A stretch of DNA of 64,000 bases from positions 29,931,266-29,995,265 of the forward strand of contig NC_081555.1 in the NCBI RefSeq assembly GCF_963082655.1, in the 5' to 3' direction. The notes beneath the pieces were generated by a model. That model searched no databases, was not told the origin of the DNA, and saw only the letters and a program-made list of their open reading frames with translations. Of this stretch, positions 1 to 9,926 are shown in pieces; the first letter of the stretch is position 1; each line of letters opens with the position of its first letter. Position numbers and translations under genes: made by a program. This DNA comes from Stomoxys calcitrans. Its lineage: Eukaryota > Arthropoda > Insecta > Diptera > Muscidae.

Positions 1-109
1 TTGAACTCAGGCATTCAGCGACAAAAGCACACATGGCTATGGCGCCCTGTGGTCATTAGAGAGAAACTAACCACCACACATGATCCCACGATTAATAAAT
101 TGGTATTGT

Positions 110-225
110 ATGCCTTTGCTACATTTCAAATGAAAGGTACATGTCTTTGCTACACTTCGTATAAAAAGGTGATTGTCTTTGCTACATTAATTTTATTTGG
201 ATGTAGCAAAGACATACACTTTGTT
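110..225 (+). repeat. ~31-bp minisatellite with CTTTG core, left block (described in U1, present in nearly all units)
   Basis: The core CTTTGCTAC occurs at 114, 145 and 177, spaced 31 and 32 bp. An inverted CAAAG follows at 207-211 and another CTTTG at 219. A second block lies at about 511-600 (cores at 519, 549 and a decayed gtcttt at 577, spacing about 30). Isolated CTTTG copies sit at 412 and 427. Nine CTTTG/CAAAG pentamers in about 450 bp is far above chance. Origin unknown: a degenerate minisatellite, or an array of protein-binding sites. Confidence 0.8.
174..214. repeat. Perfect 14-bp inverted repeat (hairpin), present in every unit
   Basis: tgtctttgctacat at 174-187 is followed, after a 13-nt AT-rich loop, by its exact reverse complement at 201-214. 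The same stem is intact in the units I checked, including truncated U5 (about 8815-8855) and the terminal unit U29. Each arm is a copy of the minisatellite core, so the hairpin arose by inversion of one core. It could fold in single-stranded DNA or in a transcript of either strand. Confidence 0.9.
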
Positions 226-392
226 ACTAAAATATAACTGAAAAGTAGTGTTTTCACTAACGTCATCTGGCATCCAAAAGGCAGAATAGAATGTACGCAT
301 TTTTTGACCATCGACATCTGCTAACCACTCCTTGCAACTAAATATAACTGAGAGATGCCATTTTTAGCTGCGACACCTGGCATCCAAAAGGC
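226..392 (+). repeat. Diverged 56-bp direct duplication, ~110 bp apart (in U1)
   Basis: 226-282 and 337-392 both run from actaaa-tataactg to the shared end ctggcatccaaaaggc, with a diverged middle. The second copy then continues into a 21-bp-period partial repeat in which cgacacctggcat occurs at 371-383 and 392-404. These nested repeats explain much of the first 400 bp of each unit. Confidence 0.75.
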
Positions 393-759
393 GACACCTG
401 GCATACACTATCTTTGCGTATTGTTTCTTTGATTGCACGGCCTTGACATCTTTTGTCTAACTAAAGAACTACAATGGTGGTTGTATAAAATAACAAAATT
501 CAAGCAGAAAGTTCATGTCTTTGATAAACTAGTACTAGAATTGCAAGTCTTTGCTACATTTCAAATAAAGTGCTTGTCTTTAATAAAAAGTTTATTAACT
601 ACAATAATAAAATAATGGTTTGATTTTATATTAAACAATCCTATATTCAAAAAAAAATTAATTTGTATTATTTTCTATGTATGTTTTTTTAGTCTATAAT
701 TAACGAAAAACATCAACAAAAAAAAAAAAACAAAAGTATTACATATCAAAATTACAAAA

Positions 760-1059
760 TTAATTAAACAAAATAGACAACAAGGAAAAACAAATTCTTG
801 GTGTTTCCCTCTTGAAAATAGTAGTCCATTGCGAGTTTTTAATTTCCTTCTTCATTTTTTGAACTTCCTGCTCGCACTGAACCACTTTTTCTCGGGCATC
901 AGAAAGTTCAATCAACATTTTTTTCTGGCTCTCTTGCAGTTTGTAGTTTTCAAACCATAATTTTAAATTGGCTTGCCTTAATTTGTGGATTTCTTCCAAG
1001 AAATTATTCTTATTCACATCCATTTACTTTCGTTTGGCTTCACTTATTATTATTTCCAT
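760..1059 (-). pseudogene. Coiled-coil minigene, copy U1, N-terminal nonsense
   Basis: Same frame as the intact copies, but codon 12 (GAA, Glu) is TAA. That leaves a possible 87-residue protein from the internal ATG at 1023 (codon 13), which has an equally good start context and retains the whole coiled coil. The TATA box at 1162-1169 is intact. It may still be functional from the second ATG. Confidence 0.5.
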
Positions 1060-1322
1060 TTCCTTATTACCTTTCCTTTTTTTCTTTTTTTTATTTTCTT
1101 TCCAATTACCTCTTCCTTAGGCTTCCACACAGGAATGAATGAAATCGTTTGGAAGCTCACCCTTTTATAGACTTTTTGTTTGTTATTTTTGTTGCCTTAG
1201 TAACATCATTTGACAGGAAAATATGAAAGATTAGTAGCTTTGTTCCGAATGTGTATTCAAATTAAGGAATATTAGGTCTGTTACGGAAAATTCAGCTAAA
1301 AATCAGAAAAATTTCCGGGCCT

Positions 1323-2175
1323 GGTCCCAAGATATTGGCCGACGAAAATATTTTTGATGCAGTTTGCGAAAACTTCCTTATTGGGGACCTCCGTTCGGCT
1401 CTGGAAGGCTCATGTACAATTCTATTGTCGAACTATATATATTGTGAGCGCTAGTTAGCAGTTGAGAGATGTTAGTTACATATGCGTCATAGTTCGCGTC
1501 AAATTTGATTTTGGAGGGTTTTGTGAGGGAAATTTGGACGATATATCAGAAAAATTTTGTTTGTTGCATTAGTTGGAGCCTAGACGTCGACTCTTCGCAA
1601 AAGTATGCATTCATCTAGATATAGTGTTAACCAATAGGTGTGTGTAATCTCAAGACCCTAGGTGGTCCAGGTCTCGAGATAGAGGAAAATTCAACTAAAA
1701 ATCAGAAACATTTTCTATGATGGATTTGTTGAAAAATATACATCGAAAATCCACGATATTTAGCATGTATATAGATATAGTGATAGCCTATCTGTGGGTG
1801 TAATCTCAAGACCCTAGGCCGACAAAGTTCCATGATCTAGGAAAATTCGACCAATTAACTTTTTTTGCATTTTTCCAAATTTGCACGATCTTGATGAAAC
1901 TTTGCAAGTAAATAGAGGAAGTTCTTACCTATACGTCGATGTAAATCTCAAGACCCTAAGTGGTCCGGGCCCCGAGATATAGGCCGACGAAAATATTTTT
2001 GACGAATTTTGAGAAAAGTTTTTAATCGGCTCTTGGAAGGCTCATTTACAAGCTTAATGTCGAACTATATTTGGTGGGCGGTGGTTAGCAGTTGACAGAT
2101 CTGTCATAGCACGCGCCAAATTTGATTTTAGATGGTTTGCGCGGGAAAATTCGACGAAAAATTAGAGAAAAAAAT
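1323..2175 (+). repeat. Internal ~645-bp-spaced duplication and ~150-bp motif series (in U1)
   Basis: The segments 1323-1557 and about 1967-2175 are diverged copies. Both contain ggccgacgaaaatattttt (1337, 1982), then ggctctggaag or ggctcttggaag, a tgtcgaactat motif, gttagcagttga and caaatttgatttt, and end in an AT-rich tract. Between them the motif aatctcaagaccctag recurs at 1645, 1801 and 1943, spacing about 142-156 bp, each copy followed by a ggaaaattc block or the start of the second copy. The right 900 bp of each unit was therefore probably built from a shorter ancestral satellite. Confidence 0.75.
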
Positions 2176-2767
2176 AGTTTGAACTCAGGCATTCAGCGAC
2201 AAAAGCACACATGGCTATGGCGCCCTGTGGTCATTTGAGAGAAACTAACCACCACACATGATCCCGCGATTAATAAATTGGTATTGTATGTCTTTGCTAC
2301 ATTTCAAATGAAAGGTACATGTCTTTGCTACACTTCATATAAAAGGTGATTGTCTTTGCTACATTAATTTTATTTGGATGTAGCAAAGACATACACTTTG
2401 TTACTAAAATATAACTGAAAAGTAGTGTTTTCACTAACGTCATCTGGCATCCAAAAGGCACAATAGAATGTACGTATTTTTTGACCAACGACATCTGCTA
2501 ACCACTCCTTGCAACTAAATATAACTGAGAGATGCCATTTTTAGCAGCGACACCTGGCATCCAAAAGGCGACACCTGGCATACACTATCTTTGCGTATTG
2601 TTTCTTTGATTGCAAGGCCTTGACATCTTTTGTCTAACTAAAGAACTACAATGGTGGTTGTATAAAATAACAAAATTCAAGCAGAAAGTTCATGTCTTTG
2701 ATAAACTAGTACTAGAATTGCAAGTCTTTGCTACATTTCAAATAAAGTGCTTGTCTTTAATAAAAAG

Positions 2768-2773
2768 TTTATT
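2768..2773 (-). terminator. Polyadenylation signal AATAAA downstream of the coiled-coil ORF (U2)
   Basis: TTTATT on the plus strand reads AATAAA on the minus strand, about 160 nt past the TAA stop. It is the first canonical hexamer downstream of the ORF, and the context is repeated in the other ORF-bearing units. With the TATA and initiator it would define a transcript of roughly 550 nt plus tail. U8 and U14 carry it twice because of their 385-bp duplication. Confidence 0.4.
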
Positions 2774-2932
2774 AACTACAATAATAAAATAATGGTTTGA
2801 TTTTATATTAAACAATCCTATATTCAAAAAAAATTAATTTGTATTATTTTCTATGTATGTTTTTTTAGTCTATAATTAACGAAAAACATCAACAAAAAAA
2901 AAACAAAAGTATTACATATCAAAATTACAAAA

Positions 2933-3232
2933 TTAATTAAACAAAATAGACAACAAAGAAAAACAAATTCTTGGTGTTTCCCTCTTGAAAATAGTAGTCC
3001 ATTGCGAGTTTTTAATTTCCTTCTTCATTTTTTGAACTTCCTGCTCGCACTGAACCACTTTTTCTCGGGCATCAGAAAGTTCAATCAACATTTTTTTCTG
3101 GCTCTCTTGCAGTTTGTAGTTTTCAAACCATAATTTTAAATTGGCTTGCCTTAATTTGTGGATTTCTTCCAAGAAATTATTCTTATTCACATCCATTTCC
3201 TTTCGTTTGGCTTCACTTATTATTATTTCCAT
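2933..3232 (-). CDS. 99-aa leucine-zipper-like coiled-coil protein, reference copy (U2)
   Basis: I do not recognise this protein family. The frame starts at an ATG with purine at -3 and G at +4. The alternative ATG at codon 13 has the same context. Residues 20-73 form an unbroken 3-4 heptad core: F20, I24, L27, N31, L34, N38, L41, Q45, M48, L52, A55, V59, C62, V66, M69, I73. L27, L34, L41 and M48 occupy one core position seven apart, and N31 and N38 the other, as in dimeric leucine zippers. A short basic run (K9-R10-K11) precedes the coil, but there is no canonical bZIP basic region. The tail (residues 89-98) is hydrophobic and too short for a membrane span. No signal peptide is seen. A TATA box lies ~110 bp upstream and AATAAA ~160 bp downstream. 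This copy has one synonymous change (Ser, TCC to TCT). Expression is unproven. Confidence 0.5.
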   Translation of the reverse strand: MEIIISEAKRKEMDVNKNNFLEEIHKLRQANLKLWFENYKLQESQKKMLIELSDAREKVVQCEQEVQKMKKEIKNSQWTTIFKRETPRICFSLLSILFN

Positions 3233-3305
3233 TTCCTTATTACCTTTCCTTTTTTTCTTTTTTTTATTTTCTTTCCAATTACCTCTTCCTTAGGCTTCCA
3301 CACAG

Positions 3306-3342
3306 GAATGAATGAAATCGTTTGGAAGCTCACCCTTTTATA
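3306..3342 (-). promoter_or_regulatory. TATA box plus initiator for the coiled-coil ORF (U2; conserved in other units)
   Basis: On the minus strand TATAAAAG lies at 3342-3335. Two overlapping TCATTC initiator matches (insect consensus TCAKTY) lie at 3315-3310 and 3311-3306. Their A residues would be +1 at 3313 or 3309, putting the first T of the TATA box at -29 or -33, the normal spacing for an RNA polymerase II core promoter. The ATG follows about 75-80 nt later, after a purine-rich leader with a variable A tract. The same arrangement is present in every unit except U5, which keeps the TATA box only. Confidence 0.6.
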
Positions 3343-4349
3343 GACTTTTTGTTTGTTATTTTTGTTGCCTTAGTAACATAATTTGACAGAAAAATATGAA
3401 AGATTAGTAGCTTTGTTCCGAATGTGTATTCAAATTAAGGAATATTAGGTCTGTTACGGAAAATTTAGCTAAAAATCAGAAAAATTTCCGGGCCTGGTCC
3501 CAAGATATTGGCCGACGAAAATATTTTTGATGCATTTTGCGAAAACTTTCTCATTGGGTCCCTCCGTTCGGCTCTGGAAGGATCATGTACAATTCTATTG
3601 TCGAACTATAAATATTGTGAGCGCTAGTTAGCAGTTGAGAGATGTTAGTTACATATGCGTCATAGTTCGCGTCAAATTTGATTTTGGAGGGTTTTGTGAG
3701 GGAAATTTGGACGATATATCAGAAAAATTTTGTTTGTTGCATTAGTTGGAGCCTAGACGTCGACTCTTCGCAAAAGTATGCATTCATCTAGATATAGTGT
3801 TAACCAATAGGTGTGTGTAATCTCAAGACCCTAGGTGGTCCAGGTCTCGAGATAGAGGAAAATTCAACTAAAAATCAGAAACATTTTCTATGTTGGATTT
3901 GTTGAAAAATATACATCGAAAATCCACGATATTTAGCATGTATATAGATATAGTGATAGCCTATCTGTGGGTGTAATCTCAAGACCCTAGGCGGACAAAG
4001 TTCCATGATCTAGGAAAATTCGACCAATTAACTTTTTTTGCATTTTTCCAAATTTGCACGATCTTGATGAAACTTTGCAAGTAAATAGAGGAAGTTCTTA
4101 CCTATACGTCGATGTAAATCTCAAGACCCTAAGTGGTCCGGGCCCCGAGATATAGGCCGACGAAAATATTTTTGACGAATTTTGAGAAAAGTTTTTAATC
4201 GGCTCTTGGAAGGCTCATTTACAAGCTTATTGTCGAACTATATTTGGTGGGCGGTGGTTAGCAGTTGACAGATGTGTCATAGCACGCGCCAAATTTGATT
4301 TTAGATGGTTTGGGCGGGAAAATTCGACGAAAAATTAGAAAAAAATTGT

Positions 4350-6525
4350 TTGAACTCAGGCATTCAGCGACAAAAGCACACATGGCTATGGCGCCCTGTG
4401 GTCATTAGAGAGAAACTAACCACCACACATGATCCCACGATTAATAAATTGGTATTGTATGCCTTTGCTACATTTCAAATGAAAGGTACATGTCTTTGCT
4501 ACACTTCGTATAAAAAGGTGATTGTCTTTGCTACATTAATTTTATTTGGATGTAGCAAAGACATACACTTTGTTACTAAAATATAACTGAAAAGTAGTGT
4601 TTTCACTAACGTCATCTGGCATCCAAAAGGCACAATAGAATGTACGCATTTTTTGACCATCGACATCTGCTAACCACTCCTTGCAACTAAATATAACTGA
4701 GAGATGCCATTTTTAGCTGCGACACCTGGCATCCAAAAGGCGACACCTGGCATACACTATCTTTGCGTATTGTTTCTTTGATTGCACGGCCTTGACATCT
4801 TTTGTCTAACTAAAGAACTACAATGGTGGTTGTATAAAATAACAAAATTCAAGCAGAAAGTTCATGTCTTTGATAAACTAGTACTAGAATTGCAAGTCTT
4901 TGCTACATTTCAAATAAAGTGCTTGTCTTTAATAAAAAGTTTATTAACTACAATAATAAAATAATGGTTTGATTTTATATTAAACAATCCTATATTCAAA
5001 AAAAAATTAATTTGTATTATTTTCTATGTATGTTTTTTTAGTCTATAATTAACGAAAAACATCAACAAAAAAAAAAACAAAAGTATTACATATCAAAATT
5101 ACAAAATTAATTAAACAAAATAGACAACAAGGAAAAACAAATTCTTGGTGTTTCCCTCTTGAAAATAGTAGTCCATTGCGAGTTTTTAATTTCCTTCTTC
5201 ATTTTTTGAACTTCCTGCTCGCACTGAACCACTTTTTCTCGGGCATCAGAAAGTTCAATCAACATTTTTTTCTGGCTCTCTTGCAGTTTGTAGTTTTCAA
5301 ACCATAATTTTAAATTGGCTTGCCTTAATTTGTGGATTTCTTCCAAGAAATTATTCTTATTCACATCCATTTCCTTTCGTTTGGCTTCACTTATTATTAT
5401 TTCCATTTCCTTATTACCTTTCCTTTTTTTCTTTTTTTTATTTTCTTTCCAATTACCTCTTCCTTAGGCTTCCACACAGGAATGAATGAAATCGTTTGGA
5501 AGCTCACCCTTTTATAGACTTTTTGTTTGTTATTTTTGTTGCCTTAGTAACATCATTTGACAGGAAAATATGAAAGATTAGTAGCTTTGTTCCGAATGTG
5601 TATTCAAATTAAGGAATATTAGGTCTGTTACGGAAAATTCAGCTAAAAATCAGAAAAATTTCCGGGCCTGGTCCCAAGATATTGGCCGACGAAAATATTT
5701 TTGATGCAGTTTGCGAAAACTTCCTTATTGGGGACCTCCGTTCGGCTCTGGAAGGCTCATGTACAATTCTATTGTCGAACTATATATATTGTGAGCGCTA
5801 GTTAGCAGTTGAGAGATGTTAGTTACATATGCGTCATAGTTCGCGTCAAATTTGATTTTGGAGGGTTTTGTGAGGGAAATTTGGACGATATATCAGAAAA
5901 ATTTTGTTTGTTGCATTAGTTGGAGCCTAGACGTCGACTCTTCGCAAAAGTATGCATTCATCTAGATATAGTGTTAACCAATAGGTGTGTGTAATCTCAA
6001 GACCCTAGGTGGTCCAGGTCTCGAGATAAAGGAAAATTCAACTAAAAATCAGAAACATTTTCTATGTTGGATTTGTTGAAAAATATACATCGAAAATCCA
6101 CGATATTTAGCATGTATATAGATATAGTGATAGCCTATCTGTGGGTGTAATCTCAAGACCCTAGGCGGACAAAGTTCCATGATCTAGGAAAATTCGACCA
6201 ATTAACTTTTTTTGCATTTTTCCAAATTTGCACGATCTTGATGAAACTTTGCAAGTAAATAGAGGAAGTTCTTACCTATACGTCGATGTAAATCTCAAGA
6301 CCCTAAGTGGTCCGGGCCCCGAGATATAGGCCGACGAAAATATTTTTGACGAATTTTGAGAAAAGTTTTTAATCGGCTCTTGGAAGGCTCATTTACAAGC
6401 TTAATGTCGAACTATATTTGGTGGGCGGTGGTTAGCAGTTGACAGATCTGTCATAGCACGCGCCAAATTTGATTTTAGATGGTTTGCGCGGGAAAATTCG
6501 ACGAAAAATTAGAGAAAAAAATAGT
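4350..6525 (+). repeat. Array unit U3 (A type)
   Basis: 2176 bp. A-type head with the alternative tail SNP set (cagtttgcg, attggggacc), the same combination as U1, U7, U10, U12 and U20. Confidence 0.97.
5107..5406 (-). CDS. Coiled-coil minigene, copy U3, intact
   Basis: Predicted 99-aa protein identical to the reference copy. TATA box at 5509-5516. Confidence 0.45.
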   Translation of the reverse strand: MEIIISEAKRKEMDVNKNNFLEEIHKLRQANLKLWFENYKLQESQKKMLIELSDAREKVVQCEQEVQKMKKEIKNSQWTTIFKRETPRICFSLLSILFN

Positions 6526-8641
6526 TTGAACTCAGGCATTCAGCGACAAAAGCACACATGGCTATGGCGCCCTGTGGTCATTTGAGAGAAACTAACCACC
6601 ACACATGATCCCACGATTAATAAATTGGTATTGTATGTCTTTGCTACATTTCAAATGAAAGGTACATGTCTTTGCTACACTTCATATAAAAGGTGATTGT
6701 CTTTGCTACATTAATTTTATTTGGATGTAGCAAAGACATACACTTTGTTACTAAAATATAACTGAAAAGTAGTGTTTTCACTAACGTCATCTGGCATCCA
6801 AAAGGCACAATAGAATGTACGCATTTTTTGACCATCGACATCTGCTAACCACTCCTTGCAACTAAATATAACTGAGAGATGCCATTTTTAGCTGCGACAC
6901 CTGGCATCCAAAAGGCGACACCTGGCATACACTATCTTTGCGTATTGTTTCTTTGATTGCACGGCCTTGACATCTTTTGTCTAACTAAAGAACTACAATG
7001 GTGGTTGTATAAAATAACAAAATTCAAGCAGAAAGTTCATGTCTTTGATAAACTAGTACTAGAATTGCAAGTCTTTGCTACATTTCAAATAAAGTGCTTG
7101 TCTTTAATAAAAAGTTTATTAACTACAATAATAAAATAATGGTTTGATTTTATATTAAACAATCCTATATTCAAAAAAAAATTAATTTGTATTATTTTCT
7201 ATGTATGTTTTTTTAGTCTATAATTAACGAAAAACATCAACAAAAAAAAACAAAAGTATTACATATCAAAATTACAAAATTAATTAAACAAAATAGACAA
7301 CAAGGAAAAACAAATTCTTGGTGTTTCCCTCTTGAAAATAGTAGTCCATTGCGAGTTTTTAATTTCCTTCTTCATTTTTTGAACTTCCTGCTCGCACTGA
7401 ACCACTTTTTCTCGGGCATCAGAAAGTTCAATCAACATTTTTTTCTGGCTCTCTTGCAGTTTGTAGTTTTCAAACCATAATTTTAAATTGGCTTGCCTTA
7501 ATTTGTGGATTTCTTCCAAGAAATTATTCTTATTCACATCCATTTCCTTTCGTTTGGCTTCACTTATTATTATTTCCATTTCCTTATTACCTTTCCTTTT
7601 TTTCTTTTTTTTATTTTCTTTCCAATTACCTCTTCCTTAGGCTTCCACACAGGAATGAATGAAATCGTTTGGAAGCTCACCCTTTTATAGACTTTTTGTT
7701 TGTTATTTTTGTTGCCTTAGTAACATCATTTGACAGAAAAATATGAAAGATTAGTAGCTTTGTTCCGAATGTGTATTCAAATTAAGGAATATTAGGTCTG
7801 TTACGGAAAATTTAGCTAAAAATCAGAAAAATTTCCGGGCCTGGTCCCAAGATATTGGCCGACGAAAATATTTTTGATGCATTTTGCGAAAACTTTCTCA
7901 TTGGGTCCCTCCGTTCGGCTCTGGAAGGATCATGTACAATTCTATTGTCGAACTATAAATATTGTGAGCGCTAGTTAGCAGTTGAGAGATGTTAGTTACA
8001 TATGCGCCATAGTTCGCGTCAAATTTGATTTTGGAGGGTTTTGTGAGGGAAATTTGGACGATATATCAGAAAAATTTTGTTTGTTGCATTAGTTGGAGCC
8101 TAGACGTCGACTCTTCGCAAAAGTATGCATTCATCTAGATATAGTGTTAACCAATAGGTGTGTGTAATCTCAAGACCCTAGGTGGTCCAGGTCTCGAGAT
8201 AGAGGAAAATTCAACTAAAAATCAGAAACATTTTCTATGTTGGATTTGTTGAAAAATATACATCGAAAATCCACGATATTTAGCATGTATATAGATATAG
8301 TGATAGCCTATCTGTGGGTGTAATCTCAAGACCCTAGGCGGACAAAGTTCCATGATCTAGGAAAATTCGACCAATTAACTTTTTTTGCATTTTTCCAAAT
8401 TTGCACGATCTTGATGAAACTTTGCAAGTAAATAGAGGAAGTTCTTACCTATACGTCGATGTAAATCTCAAGACCCTAAGTGGTCCGGGCCCCGAGATAT
8501 AGGCCGACGAAAATATTTTTGACGAATTTTGAGAAAAGTTTTTAATCGGCTCTTGGAAGGCTCATTTACAACTATTGTCGAACTATATTTGGTGGGCGGT
8601 GGTTAGCAGTTGACAGATGTGTCATAGCACGCGCCAATTGT
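6526..8641 (+). repeat. Array unit U4 (B type), 3' end shortened
   Basis: 2116 bp. About 53 bp are missing at the junction with U5: gcgcc is joined directly to aattgtttgaactc. The segment lost is the one that normally carries gattttagatggtttg and gacgaaaaatta. A smaller deletion lies nearby (acaactattgtcg where other units have acaagcttattgtcg). Confidence 0.96.
7280..7579 (-). CDS. Coiled-coil minigene, copy U4, intact
   Basis: Predicted protein identical to the reference copy. TATA box at 7682-7689. Confidence 0.45.
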   Translation of the reverse strand: MEIIISEAKRKEMDVNKNNFLEEIHKLRQANLKLWFENYKLQESQKKMLIELSDAREKVVQCEQEVQKMKKEIKNSQWTTIFKRETPRICFSLLSILFN

Positions 8642-9926
8642 TTGAACTCAGGCATTCAGCGACAAAAGCACACATGGCTATGGCGTCCTGTGGTCATTAG
8701 AGAGAAACTAACCACCACACATGATCCCACGATTAATAAATTGGTATTGTATGCCTTTGCTACATTTCAAATGAAAGGTACATGTCTTTGCTACACTTCG
8801 TATAAAAAGGTGATTGTCTTTGCTACATTAATTTTATTTGGATGTAGCAAAGACATACACTTTGTTACTAAAATATAACTGAAAAGTTATATAACTGAAA
8901 AGCTCACCCTTTTATAGACTTTTTGTTTGTTATTTTTGTTGCCTTAGTAACATCATTTGACAGGAAAATATGAAAGATTAGTAGCTTTGTTCCGAATGTG
9001 TATTCAAATTAAGGAATATTAGGTCTGTTACGGAAAATTTAGCTAAAAATCAGAAAAATTTCCGGGCCTGGTCCCAAGATATTGGCCGACGAAAATATTT
9101 TTGATGCATTTTGCGAAAACTTTCTCATTGGGTCCCTCCGTTCGGCTCTGGAAGGATCATGTACAATTCTATTGTCGAACTATAAATATTGTGAGCGCTA
9201 GTTAGCAGTTGAGAGATGTTAGTTACATATGCGTCATAGTTCGCGTCAAATTTGATTTTGGAGGGTTTTGTGAGGGAAATTTGGACGATATATCAGAAAA
9301 ATTTTTGTTTGTTGCATTAGTTGGAGCCTAGACGTCGACTCTTCGCAAAAGTATGCATTCATCTAGATATAGTGTTAACCAATAGGTGTGTGTAATCTCA
9401 AGACCCTAGGTGGTCCAGGTCTCGAGATAGAGGAAAATTCAACTAAAAATCAGAAACATTTTCTATGTTGGATTTGTTGAAAAATATACATCGAAAATCC
9501 ACGATATTTAGCATGTATATAGATATAGTGATAGCCTATCTGTGGGTGTAATCTCAAGACCCTAGGCGGACAAAGTTCCATGATCTAGGAAAATTCGACC
9601 AATTAACTTTTTTTGCATTTTTCCGAATTTGCACGATCTTGATGAAACTTTGCAAGTAAATAGAGGAAGTTCTTACCTATACGTCGATGTAAATCTCAAG
9701 ACCCTAAGTGGTCCGGGCCCCGAGATATAGGCCGACGAAAATATTTTTGACGAATTTTGAGAAAAGTTTTTAATCGGCTCTTGGAAGGCTCATTTACAAG
9801 CTTAATGTCGAACTATATTTGGTGGGCGGTGGTTAGCAGTTGACAGATCTGTCATAGCACGCGCCAAATTTGATTTTAGATGGTTTGCGCGGGAAAATTC
9901 GACGAAAAATTAGAGAAAAAAATAGT
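8642..9926 (+). repeat. Array unit U5 (A type), large internal deletion
   Basis: 1285 bp. About 906 bp are missing between gaaaag at 8886 and ctcaccc at 8903, with a 16-nt insert (8887-8902) in their place. The whole coiled-coil ORF, its initiator and its polyadenylation region are gone. The TATA box (8909-8916) remains. Confidence 0.96.
8887..8902 (+). other. 16-nt templated insertion at the U5 deletion junction
   Basis: The insert ttatataactgaaaag repeats the sequence directly to its left (aaatataactgaaaag at 8871-8886) with one or two changes. It fills a 906-bp deletion. Copying of flanking sequence at a deletion junction is characteristic of polymerase-theta-mediated end joining. Confidence 0.8.

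Larger units (their letters stand above)
1..2178 (+). repeat. Array unit U1 (A type)
   Basis: 2178 bp. A-type head. Its tail has the alternative SNP set (caggaaaatatg, cagtttgcg, attggggacc, tatatatattg) that usually precedes a B unit. The coiled-coil ORF carries a nonsense change. The A-run at about 719-730 is longer than in most other units. Confidence 0.97.
2179..4349 (+). repeat. Array unit U2 (B type)
   Basis: 2171 bp. B-type head, and tail with cattttgcg, ctcattgggtccc and actataaatattg. Private changes include cataatttgacag at about 3377, a variant shared with U9, and ttgcaaggcc at about 2610. Confidence 0.97.

Noticed and set aside
433..615. 60-residue plus-strand ORF repeated in almost every unit with the same sequence
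   Set aside because: It begins at TTG, not ATG, lies across the minisatellite, and is kept identical by unit homogenisation. No promoter signal at a fitting distance.
2297..2494. 64-72-residue minus-strand ORF with ATG start in B-type units
   Set aside because: It overlaps the hairpin and minisatellite, its N-terminus changes between units, it is broken in A-type units, and it has no promoter of its own.
3190..3225. bZIP transcription factor basic region ahead of the coil
   Set aside because: Only a KRK run is present. The conserved Asn and Arg pattern of bZIP basic regions is absent, so a DNA-binding role is not claimed.
3158..3343. 61-residue plus-strand ORF opposite the start of the coiled-coil gene
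   Set aside because: GTG start; antisense to the minigene and its pyrimidine-rich leader; lost wherever the T tract changes by one base.
4305..4586. 78-93-residue plus-strand ORF at the unit junction
   Set aside because: It exists only in A-type units. In B-type units the junction codons and a one-base difference (aaaaagg or aaaagg) break it. The sequence crosses the minisatellite and hairpin. No start-site signals.
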